Source of the DNA: Verrucomicrobiota bacterium
Lineage (GTDB): Bacteria; Verrucomicrobiota; Verrucomicrobiia; Limisphaerales; BJHT01
Length of the DNA: 36,795 nucleotides
Direction: 5' to 3'
Assembly: GCA_014193395.1 (NCBI GenBank)
Contig: BJHT01000033.1
Location: 1-36,795 of the forward strand
The notes below the pieces were generated by a model. That model was not told the origin of the DNA. It saw only the letters and a program-made list of their open reading frames with translations, and made no database searches. A program made the translations under genes and the position numbers. Position 1 is the first letter of the stretch, and every line of letters starts with the position of its first letter. Shown in pieces: positions 1 to 8,465 of the stretch.

Positions 1-51
1 GCCCTGGCGTTGCTGTTCGAGTTTTGGGTAAGCGGGGATTTTGGTTTTCAT
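1..51 (-). CDS. 5' end of an unidentified gene (partial)
   Basis: An ATG on the minus strand at 51 opens a frame that stays open for 17 codons to the window edge and starts MKTKIPAYPKLEQ. The start is lysine-rich and is followed by proline and an amphipathic stretch, but this is too short to assign a family. No Shine-Dalgarno sequence precedes it. A dyad (53-72) sits immediately upstream and could be an operator. The gene is divergent from nothing nearby and could be a regulator, but that is a guess. Confidence 0.4.
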   Translation of the reverse strand, partial: MKTKIPAYPKLEQQRQG

Positions 52-52
52 A

Positions 53-72
53 TTGTAGCCATAATACTACAA
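53..72. promoter_or_regulatory. Inverted repeat TTGTAG-N8-CTACAA, possible operator
   Basis: Perfect 6-bp arms (53-58 and 67-72) flank an AT-rich 8-nt centre, directly upstream of the minus-strand start at 51 in otherwise GC-rich DNA. The half-site resembles the dyad at 3828-3843 upstream of the DUF6807 gene. Its function as an operator is inferred. Confidence 0.35.
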
Positions 73-240
73 ATCTGCGGTCAAAACCAAAGGAAAACCA
101 CAAAACCCACTTTTATCTCGTACACCCGATTTGGCAGAAAGGGTTGAGTCAGGGGAGCGGGAGGAGACTATCTCGAGTTCTCAAATCCTTTGCCTAAGAT
201 TCCCCTGGTGAATCAATCATACCTGCGGGGGGACTCGCCA

Positions 241-1740
241 CTATTTGGGTTCAAACTCGAAGCCATCCCGGATTTTGCCGTCGTGCCCGATGAGGGGTTG
301 GGGGTTTTCGACTTTGCCCAGGGTGCGGGAGCCGGATGCCGGCCCGTCGAGGCCGAGGTCGTCTTTCATGGCGGTGACGAGGGCTTCCAGTCTTTTGACG
401 ACTTCGGGATTGGCTGCGGCGACGTCGGTGGTTTCGCTGAGGTCGGTTTTGAGGTTGAAGAGTTTGGGCGTGGTGGTCGCGGTGGCGGCGGGAGTTAGTT
501 TCTTCACTGCGGCGGCCGAGCCGGGCCAAGCGGTGCTGAAGCCGGCGAGCTGCATTTTCCAGTCACCGTGGCGGATAGCTTCGAGACGCAGACCGCGGTA
601 GTAGTAGAAGGTGTCGTGCGGTAGTTTGGCATTGGTATCACCGGCGAGGATGGGCCAGAGGTTGGCGCCGTCGATTTTGCGGTCGGTGGGAACGGCGCCG
701 CCGGAGAGCGCGGCGAAGGTGGGGAGAATGTCGAACATGGCGGTGATGGCGTCGGTGGCGGTGCCGGCGGGGATTCTGCCGGGCCACCAGGCGATGGTGG
801 GGACGCGGACGCCGCCTTCCCAGGTGCTGCCTTTGTTGCCGCGCAACGGCGTGTTCAAGCCGCGGGGCGTGCCGCCGTTGTCACTCGTAAAGATGACCAG
901 GGTGCGTTCGGCGAGATTGAGTTCGCGGAGGGTGTCGAGGACGCGGCCAACGCTCCAGTCCGTCTCTTCTACCCAGTCGGAGTAGATACCGTTGGGTGAT
1001 TTACCGGCCCACTTTTTACCCGGATAGATCGGGAAATGCACGGCGTTGTGGGCGAGGTAGAGAAAGAAGGGACGGGCTTTGTTCCGCGTGATGAAGGCGG
1101 TGGCTTCGTCGGTGTAGATTTCGACGAGGGACTGTTGGTCGTCGGGCAGGACGCGTTTAACAACTTTGCCGTTGCGCATGAGCGGGAGCGGGGGCTGGCC
1201 TTTGGCATTGGGATTGGCGTTGGGGTTGGCGGGAGGGATGGGCTTGCCGAGGTCGCTGCGCACGCCGTCGGCGATGGGACCCATGTCGTTGGAGTAGGGA
1301 AGGCCGAACCATTCATCGAAACCTTGGCGCGTGGGGAGAAGCTCGGGTTGGTCGCCGAGATGCCATTTGCCGACGATGCTGGTGGCGTAGCCGACGGGCT
1401 TGAGGACCTCGGCGATGGTGATCTCGGAGGGAGAGAGGCCGACGGCGTCGTTGGGAAAGAGAACGTGGTTAATGGGCAGGGCGCGCTTGGGATAGCAGCC
1501 GGTCATGAGTGAGGCGCGCGAGGGGGAGCAGACGGGGGCGGCGTAGAAGGAGGTTAGTTTGCGGCCTTCCTTGGCCATGCGGTCGAGATGGGGCGTGCGG
1601 TTCAGCGTGGAGCCGAAGGGACCAATGTCGGCGTAACCAAGGTCGTCGATGTTGATGAAGATGAAGTTGGGTTTGAGGGCGTCGGCGCCACGAGCGGGTG
1701 CGAAGGAAGCGAGGAGCAGAAGGGTGAGGAGGAGTTTCAT
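241..1740 (-). CDS. Secreted sulfatase (arylsulfatase family)
   Basis: This is a formylglycine-dependent sulfatase that hydrolyses sulfate esters; the substrate (polysaccharide or small aryl ester) cannot be told from sequence. It has a Sec signal peptide at residues 1-19 (hydrophobic run ending in ARGA). The metal-binding NIDDLGYADIG segment is at 30-40 with D32 and D33. The signature CSPSRASLMTG has C71, the residue converted to formylglycine. GKWHLGD follows at 124-130, paired histidines H231 and H235, and the SDNGG metal site at 286-290. The length of 499 residues fits the family. A short Asn-Pro-Asn-Ala repeat lies near 171-180. Export to the periplasm is expected, and activity needs a sulfatase-maturing enzyme encoded elsewhere. 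It stands alone, with no susC/D or neighbouring glycosidase, so its substrate context is missing. Confidence 0.93.
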   Translation of the reverse strand: MKLLLTLLLLASFAPARGADALKPNFIFINIDDLGYADIGPFGSTLNRTPHLDRMAKEGRKLTSFYAAPVCSPSRASLMTGCYPKRALPINHVLFPNDAVGLSPSEITIAEVLKPVGYATSIVGKWHLGDQPELLPTRQGFDEWFGLPYSNDMGPIADGVRSDLGKPIPPANPNANPNAKGQPPLPLMRNGKVVKRVLPDDQQSLVEIYTDEATAFITRNKARPFFLYLAHNAVHFPIYPGKKWAGKSPNGIYSDWVEETDWSVGRVLDTLRELNLAERTLVIFTSDNGGTPRGLNTPLRGNKGSTWEGGVRVPTIAWWPGRIPAGTATDAITAMFDILPTFAALSGGAVPTDRKIDGANLWPILAGDTNAKLPHDTFYYYRGLRLEAIRHGDWKMQLAGFSTAWPGSAAAVKKLTPAATATTTPKLFNLKTDLSETTDVAAANPEVVKRLEALVTAMKDDLGLDGPASGSRTLGKVENPQPLIGHDGKIRDGFEFEPK

Positions 1741-2240
1741 AGTGGGGGATTTTCGACAAGTTTAAGGCGATTGATTGCGCGGCGGTCTGGTTACGATTGT
1801 GGATCGCGCGCAGAAAGTTGCAGCAAAGATTCATGCTGCCAACTGCGAGTTGAAGTGAGCAGATAGCCCGAGCTCTGATTCCACACCAATCGACGAGACC
1901 ATTTACCCAATTCCCCCCCTGCTCTTGAATCCTGCGGCTGTCTAATGGCGGCCTTGGTCGCGCTGGCGCTCAGCGGAACGGTCTGCCAGTTTGAAAAGAA
2001 TTTGCGGCCGTTCTCCCTCACCTCGTCCCGCTCGCAACGGGTGCGGTAGGGCGCGGGAACGGCATCGCGGGCCGGCAGTGTTCCGGTTTTCCTTCCATCT
2101 ATCTGCCTGTTCGCGGGACACCTTGCCACTTGCGGGACGGGGCAGGATGCTCCGTCAACCGTTAGGCTGGAGGCCTGACCCACATTCTAAAACAGGCGCG
2201 GTGATGCCTCCGTCGCTCGAACGCTGCAGCTTCCGGCTGG
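1741..2240. other. Intergenic, no gene recognised
   Basis: These 500 bases between the sulfatase start and the end of the membrane protein gene hold only short frames without family character. The sulfatase promoter must lie at the left end, but I see no convincing -35/-10 pair there. Confidence 0.5.
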
Positions 2241-3122
2241 TCACTTCCCGGAACCTCCAGTGGCCGCATTCTTCTCCGAGTCACGGAGGACATTGGGGAT
2301 GAAGGTTTCGGAGAAGCCCGCGAGGAACAGGAAGAAGAGAACCGCTGCCGGTATGCCGGCCTCCGAGCCGCCCGCAGTCTCGGCCGTGGCGGCCAGTCCG
2401 AGGATGATCTTGCCGCGCACGGCCAGGAGACAGGCTACGGCGGCGATCAAGGCCACGGCTGCACGGGTGGCGCCGGCAAGATAGAGTTGGCTGGAGGATT
2501 GGTTCACGTTGACCTTGATCGAGGCCAGATTCAGGCAGACGGAAAAGAACCCGCCGGTCGCGCCGAGTGCCGCCGCGAGGAGCCAGGGATCGAGTTGCGC
2601 CAGCCACATGCCGTTGCTGTTGCACAGATAGAGCGCCCACGTCGCCACCGCCGCGAACAGGGCGGCGGATTGATATGACAAGCGCCCGCGGGTCTCCCGC
2701 CAGACTTCCAGTTGCGCGATGATGTCCGTCAAGATGGCTTCGCTCTCCTTGGTCTGGCCGCAGAGCCACATTTCAAAGGCATCGGCGACACACTCCAGGG
2801 TTTCCCGCCGCTTCTTCTCGTCCTCCGACACCAGGCGGTTGATTCTCGCCAGATGCGCGTTCGGAGTCGCGGTGGTTTTGAGCAAGCCGTCGGTACACTC
2901 GTAATAGAGGTCGGAGAGACCGTCCTGCTTGCAGAAATAGATCACGAAATCCGAGCAGCGCGTATGGATCGACTCAATGATGTGTCCGTTGATGTCTTCC
3001 TTCCCGTGCTCGTATTCGAGCCAGGGATACCAGCAGTTATCACCCGCGAATTTTTGTTCTCGCTGGCCCGCGATATCTCCGGTGGTCGTTGCAAGGGGAG
3101 TGCCACTCATAAGTGATTTCAT
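2241..3122 (-). CDS. Membrane protein with four predicted helices, function unknown
   Basis: I do not recognise this 293-residue protein with certainty. The first 145 residues look soluble, with aromatic patches (WYPWLEYEHG at 31-40) and a charged helical stretch at 98-145. Four hydrophobic segments follow at about 150-167, 178-201, 217-236 and 257-272. The last two carry a GATRAAVALIA motif and an AGFSETFIPNVLRD motif. A membrane module ending in a G-F-S-E-x-x-x-P-x-x-L pattern occurs in other bacterial proteins of unknown or signalling role, so a membrane-anchored sensor or effector is possible. There is no signal peptide. The gene is isolated on both sides. Confidence 0.7.
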   Translation of the reverse strand: MKSLMSGTPLATTTGDIAGQREQKFAGDNCWYPWLEYEHGKEDINGHIIESIHTRCSDFVIYFCKQDGLSDLYYECTDGLLKTTATPNAHLARINRLVSEDEKKRRETLECVADAFEMWLCGQTKESEAILTDIIAQLEVWRETRGRLSYQSAALFAAVATWALYLCNSNGMWLAQLDPWLLAAALGATGGFFSVCLNLASIKVNVNQSSSQLYLAGATRAAVALIAAVACLLAVRGKIILGLAATAETAGGSEAGIPAAVLFFLFLAGFSETFIPNVLRDSEKNAATGGSGK

Positions 3123-3805
3123 GTCGATTTGCTTTGGTGATTACATCGGAAGCGTACCAAAAACCTTGAGCGTGACAATCTGACAGCCCTTTTCCATTGA
3201 CGCTGGCTCGCTCGGTTTGTGTTGAGGGACTCGAGAGGAAGGCTCGGGCCGAGGACGACAGACACCAGGCTTTGCTGGAATTCCAACCCTCCCCATCAGG
3301 GCCACCGACTCCCTCACCTCCGCTCGGGATTGAGGTGGGGGACGGGGAGAGGGAGACGGACCCGCCGCTCGTTACGGCGGTTCTAACACTAACTTTCGCA
3401 ACGACAGATGATACCGGGGCGAAGCGCCGGAGACTGCGGCGCAATCCGGCGGTCCGGACGTTTGGTCAATGTCGTCCGCTCCGCTCGTGAATCATCGGTG
3501 GAGTAGTTGACGGCCCCGTTGGCCCAATCTGAAAGCGTTTCGTCTGCCAATAGTCCGGGCGAATGATTTGGCCGACTTGACGTTGATCGATGCACCCGGT
3601 CCGAGCTTTCTCGACGCCCGCGTCTCCCAAGAGCTCTCCCTGAGTGCGCTTCTGATGTCGCACCAAACTTGCGTTTTATCTTACTCGAAGGATCGCGGTG
3701 ACCTGAATTGGGAACATGCCGTCGGAGCGCGGGCTTTCAGCCGCCCAGGCCGTCGGCACCACGAGGGGATGGGACGCGCCGAGCCTGCGACGTGGTCGCG
3801 GATTG
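3123..3805. other. Intergenic, no gene recognised
   Basis: This region lies between two divergent genes. It contains low-complexity purine/pyrimidine stretches around 3290-3360 but no frame with a plausible start, composition or motif. It may be decayed coding sequence. Confidence 0.4.
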
Positions 3806-3806
3806 G

Positions 3807-3843
3807 TTGAAGAGGCAAATGTACAAGGTTGTAGTGATACAAC
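3807..3843 (+). promoter_or_regulatory. Putative promoter with overlapping palindromic operator for the DUF6807 gene
   Basis: TTGAAG (3807-3812) and TGTAGT (3830-3835) are 17 nt apart, giving a modest sigma70-like promoter. The perfect palindrome GTTGTA-GTGA-TACAAC (3828-3843) covers the -10 box, as expected of a repressor site. It implies a 5' untranslated region of about 155 nt before the ATG at 4001. The half-site resembles the dyad at 53-72. Confidence 0.35.
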
Positions 3844-4000
3844 TGTGTATCGACACGAACATTCAACGATTGGAACGGGTGCTGCGGCGCAGTTGTTCGG
3901 TAGCGATTGGCGCGGGAAGTCTGGCTTCGGCCAGCCGCGGCGGCCTCGTTCATTATTGGTGGACAGCGAGGGCGAGGGAGTCATCGTTCCGATCCAAATC

Positions 4001-5212
4001 ATGAAAACCGCAGTTCTGCTGATCGCCGGCTTCCTGCTTGCCGTTCCACATTTGTCACAAGCCGCCGCGCTGCGGGTCACAGTGCAGGCCGGGGAGTTCA
4101 AACGGAGGGATACCATCGTGTCTTTCAATGTGCCGGCGGGGGCGCGCGAGTGGCGGCGGCTCGAGACGGAGTCGGGCGGTGCGGTTCCGTTTCAGGTGGA
4201 TGCGGAGGGTGTGGGATGGTTCGTGCTTGAGGAGTTGCCGGCCGGGACCGCGAAGGTGTTTCGCCTCCGGGCGGGTGCGGCGGCTGAGGAGACGGTGGCG
4301 GTGAAGACGGAGGGCGCGCTGGTGCGGCTCAGCGTAGGTGGACGGCCGGTGGCGGCTTACCAGACCACGCCGAGCGAGGCACCTGCCGGGGTGTCGGCTC
4401 ATTACCGGCACGGCGCCTATTTGCATCCGGTGTTCACTCCCGGCGGGCGGTTGGTGACGGCGGATTACCCGCCGGATCACCGGCATCAGCGCGGCATTTT
4501 TTTTGCGTGGACGCATACGGAGTTCGAGGGGCGCAAGCCGGATTTCTGGAACTTGGGCAAGGGCACCGAGGGCAAGGTCACGGCGGCGACTGAGTTCGTG
4601 GCCATGGAGCAGACGTGGAGCGGTCCGGTGCAGGGTGGGTTCCGCAGCCGACACCGGTTCATGGATTATCTCGCGTCCCCGCCCAAGGCCGTGCTGGACG
4701 AGCGCTGGAGTGTGACCGCCTACAGTGTCGCCGCCAGCGGTGGGAACGCGTGGCTGCTCGACCTGGTGTCCACGCAGGAATGCGCCAGCGCGAGTCCGTT
4801 GAAGCTGCCGAAGTATCACTACGGCGGTCTCGGGGTGCGCGGCCAGGCGGCATGGGATCCAGTGAACGCCGTGACCTTCCTCACTTCCAACGGCGATGGA
4901 CGGAAAGCGGGCGATGCCTCGAAAGCGAACTGGGTTCACTTGGGCGGGCAGGTGGCGGGCGCGCCGGCGGGGCTGGCGGTGCTGATTCATCCCGGCAACT
5001 TCCGCTCGCCCCAGCCGCTGCGGTTGAATCCGCAGAATCCGCAGCTCTGCGTCGCTCCCTCGGCGGACGGCGACTGGGAAATCACGCCGGGGAAACCCTA
5101 CGTCTCGCGCTACCGTTTCGTCATCGCCGATGGTCCGGCGGACAAGGTCGAGCTGGACCGCTTGTGGAATGACTACGCGAAGCCGCCGGTGGTCAACGTG
5201 GCATTGGAGTGA
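4001..5212 (+). CDS. Secreted DUF6807 (PmoA-like) family protein
   Basis: The DUF6807/PmoA-like family is common in Verrucomicrobiota and Planctomycetes near carbohydrate-use genes. Its biochemical role is not settled. I chose the ATG at 4001 because it opens a clean signal peptide (positively charged start, hydrophobic core, Ala cleavage region near residues 20-22); upstream in-frame sequence is not protein-like. The mature part is beta-rich. It carries the family hallmark at about 138-175, including HPVFTPGG, ADYPPDHRHQRGIFFAW and a tryptophan-rich stretch. A second conserved block with KYHYGGLGVRG is at about 270. The 403-residue length is right for the family. No hydrolase or transporter neighbours are present, so the substrate is unknown. 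Confidence 0.8.
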   Translation: MKTAVLLIAGFLLAVPHLSQAAALRVTVQAGEFKRRDTIVSFNVPAGAREWRRLETESGGAVPFQVDAEGVGWFVLEELPAGTAKVFRLRAGAAAEETVAVKTEGALVRLSVGGRPVAAYQTTPSEAPAGVSAHYRHGAYLHPVFTPGGRLVTADYPPDHRHQRGIFFAWTHTEFEGRKPDFWNLGKGTEGKVTAATEFVAMEQTWSGPVQGGFRSRHRFMDYLASPPKAVLDERWSVTAYSVAASGGNAWLLDLVSTQECASASPLKLPKYHYGGLGVRGQAAWDPVNAVTFLTSNGDGRKAGDASKANWVHLGGQVAGAPAGLAVLIHPGNFRSPQPLRLNPQNPQLCVAPSADGDWEITPGKPYVSRYRFVIADGPADKVELDRLWNDYAKPPVVNVALE

Positions 5213-5407
5213 TTGGAGGAAGCAAATCCGGGCGACCGGTCCCACGCTGGAAGTGCGGCGCGGCGAGCCAGACGGCGTGCTGCCAACTGAGTTGCACACC
5301 TGAATACCAGCTCGTTGCATTCAGCATTGGCAATGCGCTGCTACCATGGGAGAAAGACCTGGTCCAACCGGCCACGCCAATCCAAACCAATCCAAACCTG
5401 AGAAGTT

Positions 5408-5620
5408 ATGAAAAAAATACTGCCCTTGTTCATCGTCGGTGTGCTCGCGTTCGCGGCCGGTTGCCAGGAGAAGACGCCCACTGAGAAAGCCATCGATAAA
5501 ACCAAAGACGCCGTGAAAGAAGGGGCCGACGCGGTGAAAGAGGGCGCGAAGAAAACCGGCGACGCCATCAAGGACGGGGCCGACAAAGTGGGCGAGAAGT
5601 TGAAGGATCTCGGCAAGTAG
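5408..5620 (+). CDS. Small lipoprotein with amphipathic Lys/Glu/Ala repeats
   Basis: This 70-residue protein has a lipoprotein signal: a charged start, a hydrophobic core and the lipobox FAAGC with the acylated Cys at residue 19. The remainder is built from imperfect 11-residue units such as KDAVKEGADAV and KDGADKVGEKL. These should form an amphipathic helix, as in LEA-like or YtxH-like envelope proteins. A role in envelope stress or membrane coating is inferred only from composition. It sits alone between the DUF6807 gene and the convergent plsC. A weak GAGAAG lies just before the ATG. Confidence 0.7.
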   Translation: MKKILPLFIVGVLAFAAGCQEKTPTEKAIDKTKDAVKEGADAVKEGAKKTGDAIKDGADKVGEKLKDLGK

Positions 5621-5650
5621 CCGCCGGTCCTCTGCCCGGTGGAAGGCGGC
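5620..5650 (+). terminator. Possible hairpin after the small lipoprotein gene
   Basis: GCCGCC (5620-5625) and GGCGGC (5645-5650) can pair immediately after the stop codon. There is no T-run, so termination is uncertain. Confidence 0.25.
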
Positions 5651-5896
5651 GCGAAGGGTTGAGTTCCTGACCATTGCAACCCGAGCGCTGCCCCCAAAAA
5701 AACGTCAAGACCACGAAAGACACGAAAAGAGATCGCGTTACGGCGAGCTCTGGATTTACCCGCCAGAGGAGGTGTTTCGATGCCGCAAGAACTCACTGTA
5801 AGTGAGTAGCAATCCGGGATTCGTGATTCGCGGCGCGTTACGCGTGGTCTGGGTGGGCAGAGCAGCGGGGCTGACGGCAATGCCGCCCGCCATCGC

Positions 5897-6550
5897 TCAC
5901 GGAAACGTCGTCTTCTCCTCGCACGGCTCGAGTTTCGCGATGGCGGCCATGAGTTCGTCGGCTACCTGCTGATAGATTTCCTTGAGCCGCACTTTCGAGC
6001 AGGTCTTCGCCTCGGCACGGAGCGCCGCGAAATCCATCGGCGGCCCGTATTTCACGGCGATGCGATGCGGGCGCGGGCAGCACTGATGCCGCCCCCACGC
6101 CTCGAAGGTGCCGAACACGCGCACGGGCACGACGGGCGCGGTGGACTTGATCACCGTCAAGCCGATGCCCGAGCGCGCCGGTTGCAGTCGGCCGTCGGAC
6201 GTGCGCGTGCCCTCGGGGAATAGCACGATGCCGCCACCCTGGAGCAGGCGGTCGAGGATCGCCCGCAGGCCCGCGGCACCGCCGCCGTCGCGGTCCACCG
6301 GCACCGCGTTGAGCGCCCGCAAATACGCGCCAACCACGGGAAAACGGAACAAGGATTCGCGCGCCAGGTAATTCAGCGGCCGCGTGATCGCGCAGCCGAC
6401 CAGCGGCGGGTCCATGTAGCTGGCGTGATTGGCCGCGAGGATCACCGCGCCGGTCGGCGGCACGCGCTCAGGATGAAAAACCCGCCAGCGAAAACAGCTC
6501 GCGAAAACCCACCGGCCCAGATGCCAGGTGATCAGATAGATAAAGGACAT
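5897..6550 (-). CDS. plsC: 1-acyl-sn-glycerol-3-phosphate acyltransferase
   Basis: This enzyme acylates lysophosphatidic acid to phosphatidic acid at the cytoplasmic membrane in phospholipid synthesis. The catalytic HX4D motif appears as NHASYMD at about residues 41-47. A second motif FPEGTRTSDG follows, which binds the glycerophosphate substrate, and later a VIKSTAPVVPV block. A hydrophobic N-terminus (about 1-20) suits membrane association. The length of 217 residues is typical. It is the last gene of the minus-strand tyrA-aroA-cmk-cmk-plsC series, and cmk-plsC adjacency is common in bacteria. A 390-bp repeat-filled gap separates it from the upstream kinase, so it may have its own promoter. 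Confidence 0.9.
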   Translation of the reverse strand: MSFIYLITWHLGRWVFASCFRWRVFHPERVPPTGAVILAANHASYMDPPLVGCAITRPLNYLARESLFRFPVVGAYLRALNAVPVDRDGGGAAGLRAILDRLLQGGGIVLFPEGTRTSDGRLQPARSGIGLTVIKSTAPVVPVRVFGTFEAWGRHQCCPRPHRIAVKYGPPMDFAALRAEAKTCSKVRLKEIYQQVADELMAAIAKLEPCEEKTTFP

Positions 6551-6577
6551 GACTTCGAATGGTTCCGAACGCGGCGA

Positions 6578-6915
6578 TTAAACCACGGATGGGGCCGGAT
6601 GAATACGGATGGCTGAGGAATCGCGCGGTTTCTCGCGGGGCTGGAATTTGGAGTGCGGTGACTGGTCACCGCTTTTGCGCAGGCGACTTGTCGCCGTCGA
6701 ACTGCTGTGCGCGTCCGGTCTCGCCGGCGTGCTGGCGCTGGCGCGAGCCGTGAACGGCCCCTTTGCCGCTTCACGCGGCGGAACGTTTGACGGCGACAAG
6801 TCGCCTCGGGAAAGCGGTGACCAGCCACCGCACTCCAAAACTGCCGCGGCTCGGTTCGCCGCCTTGCCATGCTGCCTTCATCCGTGTCCATCCGTGTCCA
6901 TCCGTGGTGATTAAA
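6578..6915. repeat. Nested inverted-repeat element between cmk and plsC
   Basis: Inner arms at 6648-6702 and 6785-6838 are inverted copies (about 55 bp with few mismatches) around an 82-nt loop. Outer flanks are also inverted: a CCACGGATGG-type motif near 6584-6616 mirrors CCATCCGTG-type repeats at about 6886-6909. The whole can fold into one long cruciform or hairpin. No coding frame is convincing. It looks like a dispersed, non-autonomous palindromic element. Confidence 0.75.
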
Positions 6916-6940
6916 TTCGGGGTTCCGTTTTCCGCGGTCG

Positions 6941-7624
6941 CTATGAGCCGTGCGCCCGGCCGCTGTGCAGGCGCATCCGCTGCTCCACGATGGCGATGAT
7001 TTCCTGCGCGGTCTCGGCGACGGTTTTGCCGGAGTTGTCGATGCGCGCCGCGCCCAGCGGAATCATCAGCGGCGCGGCGCGGCGCTGGCTGTCGCGGTGA
7101 TCGCGCTCGGGGAGGTTTTCCTGCACGCCTTGCGCGGCGCGGCGTTTGGCGCGCTCTTCGGGCGAGGCGTCGAGGAAGAATTTGAAATCCGTTTCGGGGA
7201 ACACATTGGTGCCGATGTCGCGGCCCTCCATCACGATGTTCCCGAAGGTCCGGCACTCGCGTTGTTTCAGTTTCATCCACTGCCGCACGGCCGGCACGAC
7301 CGCGACCTTCGAGGCCGCCTCGGTGACCGCGGGGGTGCGGATGGCGTCGCCGGGAAACTTCCCGCCGACCAGCAACTGCACCTGGCCATCCACCGCCGCG
7401 AGCGACGTGCGCCAGCGCTTGCACGCCGCGCCGACGGAGCGCGGATTGTTCACGTCCACGGCATTCACCAGGCAATACCACGCGAGCGAGCGATACATCG
7501 CGCCGGTGTCCACGTAGAGAAAATCCAGCAGCTTGGCCAGCGCGCGCGCCGTGCTGCTTTTGCCGCTGGCACCGGGGCCGTCGATGGCCACGATCACGGT
7601 GGCGGAAGATTGGCGGGCGGGCAT
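6941..7624 (-). CDS. cmk: Cytidylate kinase (canonical copy)
   Basis: This copy phosphorylates CMP and dCMP with ATP in pyrimidine nucleotide supply. The ATG at 7624 was chosen because the P-loop motif DGPGASGKSS follows about a dozen residues later, as usual. Other family marks are VDTGAMYRS, a Ser in EAASKVAVVPAVR, MEGRDIGTNVFP, the lid segment ERAKRRAAQ and the arginine-rich RDHRDSQRRAAPL, which holds the substrate/phosphate-binding arginines. All key residues appear intact. The length of 227 residues is normal. It lies 53 nt downstream of a divergent paralogue (7678-8358), so the two are probably cotranscribed. This copy is the likely housekeeping enzyme. Confidence 0.92.
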   Translation of the reverse strand: MPARQSSATVIVAIDGPGASGKSSTARALAKLLDFLYVDTGAMYRSLAWYCLVNAVDVNNPRSVGAACKRWRTSLAAVDGQVQLLVGGKFPGDAIRTPAVTEAASKVAVVPAVRQWMKLKQRECRTFGNIVMEGRDIGTNVFPETDFKFFLDASPEERAKRRAAQGVQENLPERDHRDSQRRAAPLMIPLGAARIDNSGKTVAETAQEIIAIVEQRMRLHSGRAHGS

Positions 7625-7677
7625 GGGAAAGTGGGTGAGCGGTGGGGAATGGCGGGCTTCTCGGTGAGACGCGGAAT

Positions 7678-8358
7678 TCAAACCGCCGCGCCGGCTTCGG
7701 GTTGCTGGCGCTGCCGGATGAGCGCGAGCACCTGCTCGACGATTTCGGCCACGCTGTGTTCCGAGGTGTCGATCAACACCGCGTCGGCGGCGGGCTGGTT
7801 CAGATCCTGATCGATCAAGTCGCGCCGCGCCACGCCGCCGCCGTGGCCGTCGTTCTGGCCGCGTTTGGCGCGCACATCCTCGCGGGCGTGGAGAAAAAAC
7901 TTGCAGGGCGTCTCGCGGAAAATCCGCGTGCCGATGTCGCGCCCGTCCATGACGAGGCTGCCGAATTGCGCGCAGCCGCGTTGAAAGCCGAGCATCCACT
8001 CGCGCACCGCCGGCACGTGCGACACGCGCGCGACGTAGCTCGTCACCGCCGTGCTGCGCAACTCCGCGTCCGGCACCTGCCCGCCGACGGCGACGACCAG
8101 ATGGCCCGCGCGGGCGAGCAGTTCCACCGGCCAGGTTTCGCATGCCTGCGCCACCGACGCCTGCTCCGCCGGGGTCAACTCGCGGCCGTCCGCGTCGTTC
8201 GGGATCAAGCCCGCCTGCTGGCAATGCCACGTCAGCGCGCGATACATCGCGCCGGTGTCCACATGCAGGAAGCCGAGGCGGCGGGCGAGTTCACGCGAGG
8301 TCGAGCCTTTGCCGCTGGCGCTGGGGCCGTCGATGGCGATGACGAGGGGAGGGGGCAC
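7678..8358 (-). CDS. Divergent cytidylate kinase paralogue
   Basis: It is clearly a cytidylate kinase homologue of 226 residues: P-loop DGPSASGKGS near the N-terminus, VDTGAMYRAL, PAVREWML, MDGRDIGTRIF and a C-terminal ADAVLIDTS block. Compared with the neighbouring copy, however, the arginine-rich lid motif RDHRDSQR is replaced by RRDLIDQDLN, losing two arginines. The serine of ASKVA is replaced by alanine (VARVS). In E. coli Cmk the corresponding positions bind the CMP moiety and phosphates. The linker before the lid is also different (GQNDGHGGG). Changed substrate, reduced activity or a regulatory role is therefore inferred. It lies between aroA and the canonical cmk in the same orientation. 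Confidence 0.85.
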   Translation of the reverse strand: MPPPLVIAIDGPSASGKGSTSRELARRLGFLHVDTGAMYRALTWHCQQAGLIPNDADGRELTPAEQASVAQACETWPVELLARAGHLVVAVGGQVPDAELRSTAVTSYVARVSHVPAVREWMLGFQRGCAQFGSLVMDGRDIGTRIFRETPCKFFLHAREDVRAKRGQNDGHGGGVARRDLIDQDLNQPAADAVLIDTSEHSVAEIVEQVLALIRQRQQPEAGAAV

Positions 8359-8361
8359 GGT

Positions 8362-8406
8362 TAAACGATTAAGGGGTTAAAGGGTTGAAGAGTTGAAGGG
8401 TTCAAC
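8362..8406. repeat. Imperfect heptamer tandem repeat (GGGTTGA/GGGTTAA type)
   Basis: Between aroA and the divergent cmk, units such as GGGTTAAA, GGGTTGAA, GAGTTGAA and GGGTTCAA follow one another. It is a short degenerate microsatellite like those near 14341-14543. Confidence 0.6.
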
Positions 8407-8465
8407 GGGGTGAGCGCGACGGAAACGATTAACAGGCTGTGCGAAATGGGGAACGCGCAGGGGCT

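Noticed and set aside
3676..4128. A 150-codon minus-strand frame upstream of the DUF6807 gene
   Set aside because: It overlaps the signal peptide of the DUF6807 protein antisense and has no family character.
5708..5731. Short repeat CCACGAAAGACACGAAA between the lipoprotein gene and plsC as a regulatory site
   Set aside because: A short two-unit repeat with no dyad and no promoter relation; similar junk repeats are common in this window.
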